Shown here: in pieces, positions 6,864-8,492 of the stretch
Layout: each line of letters begins with the position of its first letter
Numbering within the stretch: the stretch's first letter is position 1
Origin: Rhodobacterales bacterium UBA3077
Lineage (GTDB): Bacteria > Pseudomonadota > Alphaproteobacteria > Rhodobacterales > Rhodobacteraceae
Direction of reading: 5' to 3'
Assembly (NCBI GenBank): GCA_002366685.1
Contig: DFBP01000138.1
Location: 12,573 to 21,064 of the forward strand
Length of the DNA: 8,492 bases
Notes under the pieces: model-generated
The model's input: the letters and a program-made list of their open reading frames with translations, nothing else
The model's database searches: none
What the model was told of the DNA's origin: nothing
Program-made: the position numbers and the translations under genes

Positions 6864-7625
6864 ATGAAACCAATGATAATCGCCGCGCCTAACGGGGCGC
6901 GGCGCGGGAAGGCCGACCACCCGAACCTGCCGGTTTCAATTGAGGAGATCGCTGCAGAAGCAGCGGCCTGCCAAGAAGCTGGTGCGGCTGTGTTGCACTT
7001 GCATGTGCGCGATAGCAACGGTCTGCATAGTCTGGATGCCGGTCTGTATCGCGCGGCAACCGAGGCGATTGCCAAAAGCGCCCCTGGGATGTTGGTGCAG
7101 ATTACAACAGAGGCCGCAGGGCTTTTTGAACTGGATGCCCAGATCGCTTGTGTTGAAACGGTGATGCCAAAAGCGGTGAGCGTTGCGTGGCGAGAGTTTG
7201 TGCCGGAGGAGAATGCAACCGCGCGGCGCTTTTACGACTGGGCTGCTGGGCACGGGATTCACGTCCAGCATATATTATATTCGCCCGAGGATATTGCTCG
7301 GTTTAACGCTTTTGGATTGGAAGATCAGAGCGTTTTGCTGGTGCTCGGCAAGTATCGGGGCGTGGACGCCAAGGTGGCTGATTTGCCAGCTTATGTTGCC
7401 GCGCTTGGTGACGTGCATGACTGGAGCGTATGTGCGTTTGGTCCGCAGGAGCATGCCGTTGTTATGGCGGGAATCGCGGCTGGCGGGCACGCGCGGGTCG
7501 GGTTTGAAAATAACCTGTGGATGGAAGATGGCGCACTGGCATCTGGCACTTCGGCACTGGTAGGGCAGATCAAACAAGCGGTAGCAACCGCTGATGAAGT
7601 GCGCGCATATTGGAAAATTAGCTGA
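6864..7625 (+). CDS. Beta-keto acid cleavage enzyme (BKACE/DUF849, 3-keto-5-aminohexanoate cleavage family)
   Basis: This 253-residue TIM-barrel metalloenzyme belongs to the family that converts a beta-keto acid plus acetyl-CoA into acetoacetate and a new acyl-CoA. The family start motif IIAAPNGAR is at 5-13. The zinc ligands are His45 and His47 in HLHVRD and, near the end, Glu215 in RVGFENNLW. Arg211 matches the essential Arg of Kce. Compared with lysine-fermentation Kce, the acidic residue after Glu215 is Asn216, and the substrate-contacting Glu near residue 14 appears to be Arg13, so 3-keto-5-aminohexanoate is probably not its substrate. The frame is open back to an ATG at 6816, but that lies inside usp; the ATG at 6864, four bases after the usp stop, gives the family's usual N-terminus, and an ATG at 6873 is the alternative. 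The length is slightly short for the family (~270-310) but motifs at both ends are present. Specificity is unknown. Confidence 0.9.
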   Translation: MKPMIIAAPNGARRGKADHPNLPVSIEEIAAEAAACQEAGAAVLHLHVRDSNGLHSLDAGLYRAATEAIAKSAPGMLVQITTEAAGLFELDAQIACVETVMPKAVSVAWREFVPEENATARRFYDWAAGHGIHVQHILYSPEDIARFNAFGLEDQSVLLVLGKYRGVDAKVADLPAYVAALGDVHDWSVCAFGPQEHAVVMAGIAAGGHARVGFENNLWMEDGALASGTSALVGQIKQAVATADEVRAYWKIS

Positions 7626-7628
7626 GGA
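7624..7628 (+). promoter_or_regulatory. Ribosome binding site of the aminotransferase gene
   Basis: GAGGA overlaps the TGA stop of the BKACE gene (7623-7625) and sits seven bases before the ATG at 7636, supporting that start and co-translation. Confidence 0.7.
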
Positions 7629-7635
7629 AAATCAG

Positions 7636-8492
7636 ATGGCTAACCATGTTTTTCACCGCCAACCGGCCTTAATGCCAACCGCCAAAAGCGGGGACGGATG
7701 CTATATTGTTGATGCTGCGGGCAAGCGCTATTTTGATGCCGGTGGCGCTGCGGTTTCATGCCTTGGGCATAGTGATACGCATGTGAGCGAGGCGATCAAA
7801 GCGCAGGTCGACAAGATTTCTTTTGCCCATTCTGGCTTCTTTACCAGCGATCCTGCCGAGGCATTGGCAGATAAACTGGTCGAACACGCGCCGGAGGGGA
7901 TTGAGCGGGTTTATCTTGTGTCAGGCGGTTCCGAGGCTGTGGAAGCGGCGATCAAGCTGGCGCGGCAGTATTTTGTGGAAAAAGGCGAGCCCGAGCGTGG
8001 CCATATTATTGCCCGTAAGCAGAGCTATCACGGCAATACTCTTGGCGCGCTGAGCGCGGGCGGGAATGAGTGGCGGCGCGGACAGTTTGCGCCACTACTG
8101 CTGAATATGACTCATATAAGCCCTTGTTATGAATACCGTTTGCGTGGTGACGCAGAAAGTGCCGAGGCCTATGGGCAGCGGACTGCCAATGAGCTTGAAA
8201 CGGAAATTTTGCGGGTTGGTCCCGCAAAAGTAATGGCCTTTATTGCCGAGCCCGTAGTAGGGGCGACTCTGGGTGCGGTGCCCGCTGTAGCGGGTTATTT
8301 TGCGCGTATCAGAGAGATTTGCGACCAATACGGCGTGCTGCTCATTTTGGATGAAGTCATGTGCGGCATGGGGCGCACCGGCGCGCTTTTTGCCTGTACA
8401 CAAGAGGGTGTTCGCCCCGATATTCTAACCATCGCCAAAGGGTTGGGCGCCGGGTACCAGCCTATTGGCGCTATGCTTTGTTCGGGTGAAAT
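7636..8492 (+). CDS. Class III PLP-dependent aminotransferase (3' truncated by window end)
   Basis: The frame is open from the ATG at 7636 to the window end, giving 285 complete residues of a protein expected to reach ~430-450. It begins MANHVFHR and shows fold-type I, class III (omega-)aminotransferase features: GKRYFDAGGAAVSCLGH (33-49), the phosphate-binding SGGSEAVEAA (96-105), the ring-stacking Tyr131-His132-Gly133, EPVVGA (from about 213), Asp239 in LDEVMCGMGRTG, which contacts the pyridine nitrogen, and the Schiff-base Lys268 in TIAKGLGAGYQPIG. All catalytic residues seen are intact. Such enzymes move the amino group of omega-amino acids, amines or beta-/gamma-amino acids to pyruvate or 2-oxoglutarate. 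In this cluster it likely deaminates the imported compound or a breakdown product, or supplies an oxo-acid to the ThDP enzyme or BKACE. It starts ten bases after the BKACE stop, so the two are probably co-translated. Substrate is unknown. Confidence 0.95.
   Translation, partial: MANHVFHRQPALMPTAKSGDGCYIVDAAGKRYFDAGGAAVSCLGHSDTHVSEAIKAQVDKISFAHSGFFTSDPAEALADKLVEHAPEGIERVYLVSGGSEAVEAAIKLARQYFVEKGEPERGHIIARKQSYHGNTLGALSAGGNEWRRGQFAPLLLNMTHISPCYEYRLRGDAESAEAYGQRTANELETEILRVGPAKVMAFIAEPVVGATLGAVPAVAGYFARIREICDQYGVLLILDEVMCGMGRTGALFACTQEGVRPDILTIAKGLGAGYQPIGAMLCSGE

Overview
The window looks like part of a catabolic gene cluster from a moderately GC-rich alphaproteobacterium, most likely of the Roseobacter/Rhodobacterales type. 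That is judged by eye from codon style, the TAXI-type TRAP transporter and the gene content; no marker gene fixes the taxon. All seven recognisable genes lie on the + strand with very short or overlapping junctions, so they read as one or two transcription units. The first and last genes are cut by the window edges. No RNA gene, mobile element, CRISPR array or repeat family was seen, and no stretch over 300 bases lacks a gene.

Layout: (1) 1-1038, 3' part of an acyl-CoA dehydrogenase-fold flavoprotein that lacks the catalytic glutamate at both known positions and instead carries Gln and Gly, as published for 3-sulfinopropanoyl-CoA desulfinase (Acd); (2) 1035-2630, a thiamine diphosphate enzyme of the acetolactate synthase/decarboxylase superfamily, overlapping the first gene by ATGA; (3) 2733-3698, the secreted solute-binding protein of a TAXI-TRAP transporter; (4) 3716-3744, a strong intrinsic terminator; (5) 3801-6419, the fused TRAP permease with a C-terminal DUF3394-like extension; (6) 6431-6859, a UspF-like universal stress protein; (7) 6864-7625, a zinc-dependent beta-keto acid cleavage enzyme (BKACE, formerly DUF849); (8) 7636-8492, the 5' part of a class III PLP aminotransferase.

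How they may work together (inference): the TAXI-TRAP system imports an organic anion. The aminotransferase and the ThDP enzyme would process amino/oxo intermediates. BKACE would exchange a beta-keto acid for an acyl-CoA using acetyl-CoA, and the Acd-like flavoprotein would remove a beta-sulfinate (or similar leaving group) from a CoA thioester to give propanoyl-CoA and sulfite. If the Acd assignment holds, this is a candidate undescribed organosulfur (sulfinate/sulfonate) degradation system with its own transporter. The weakest link is that no enzyme after the first carries a sulfur-specific signature visible by eye.
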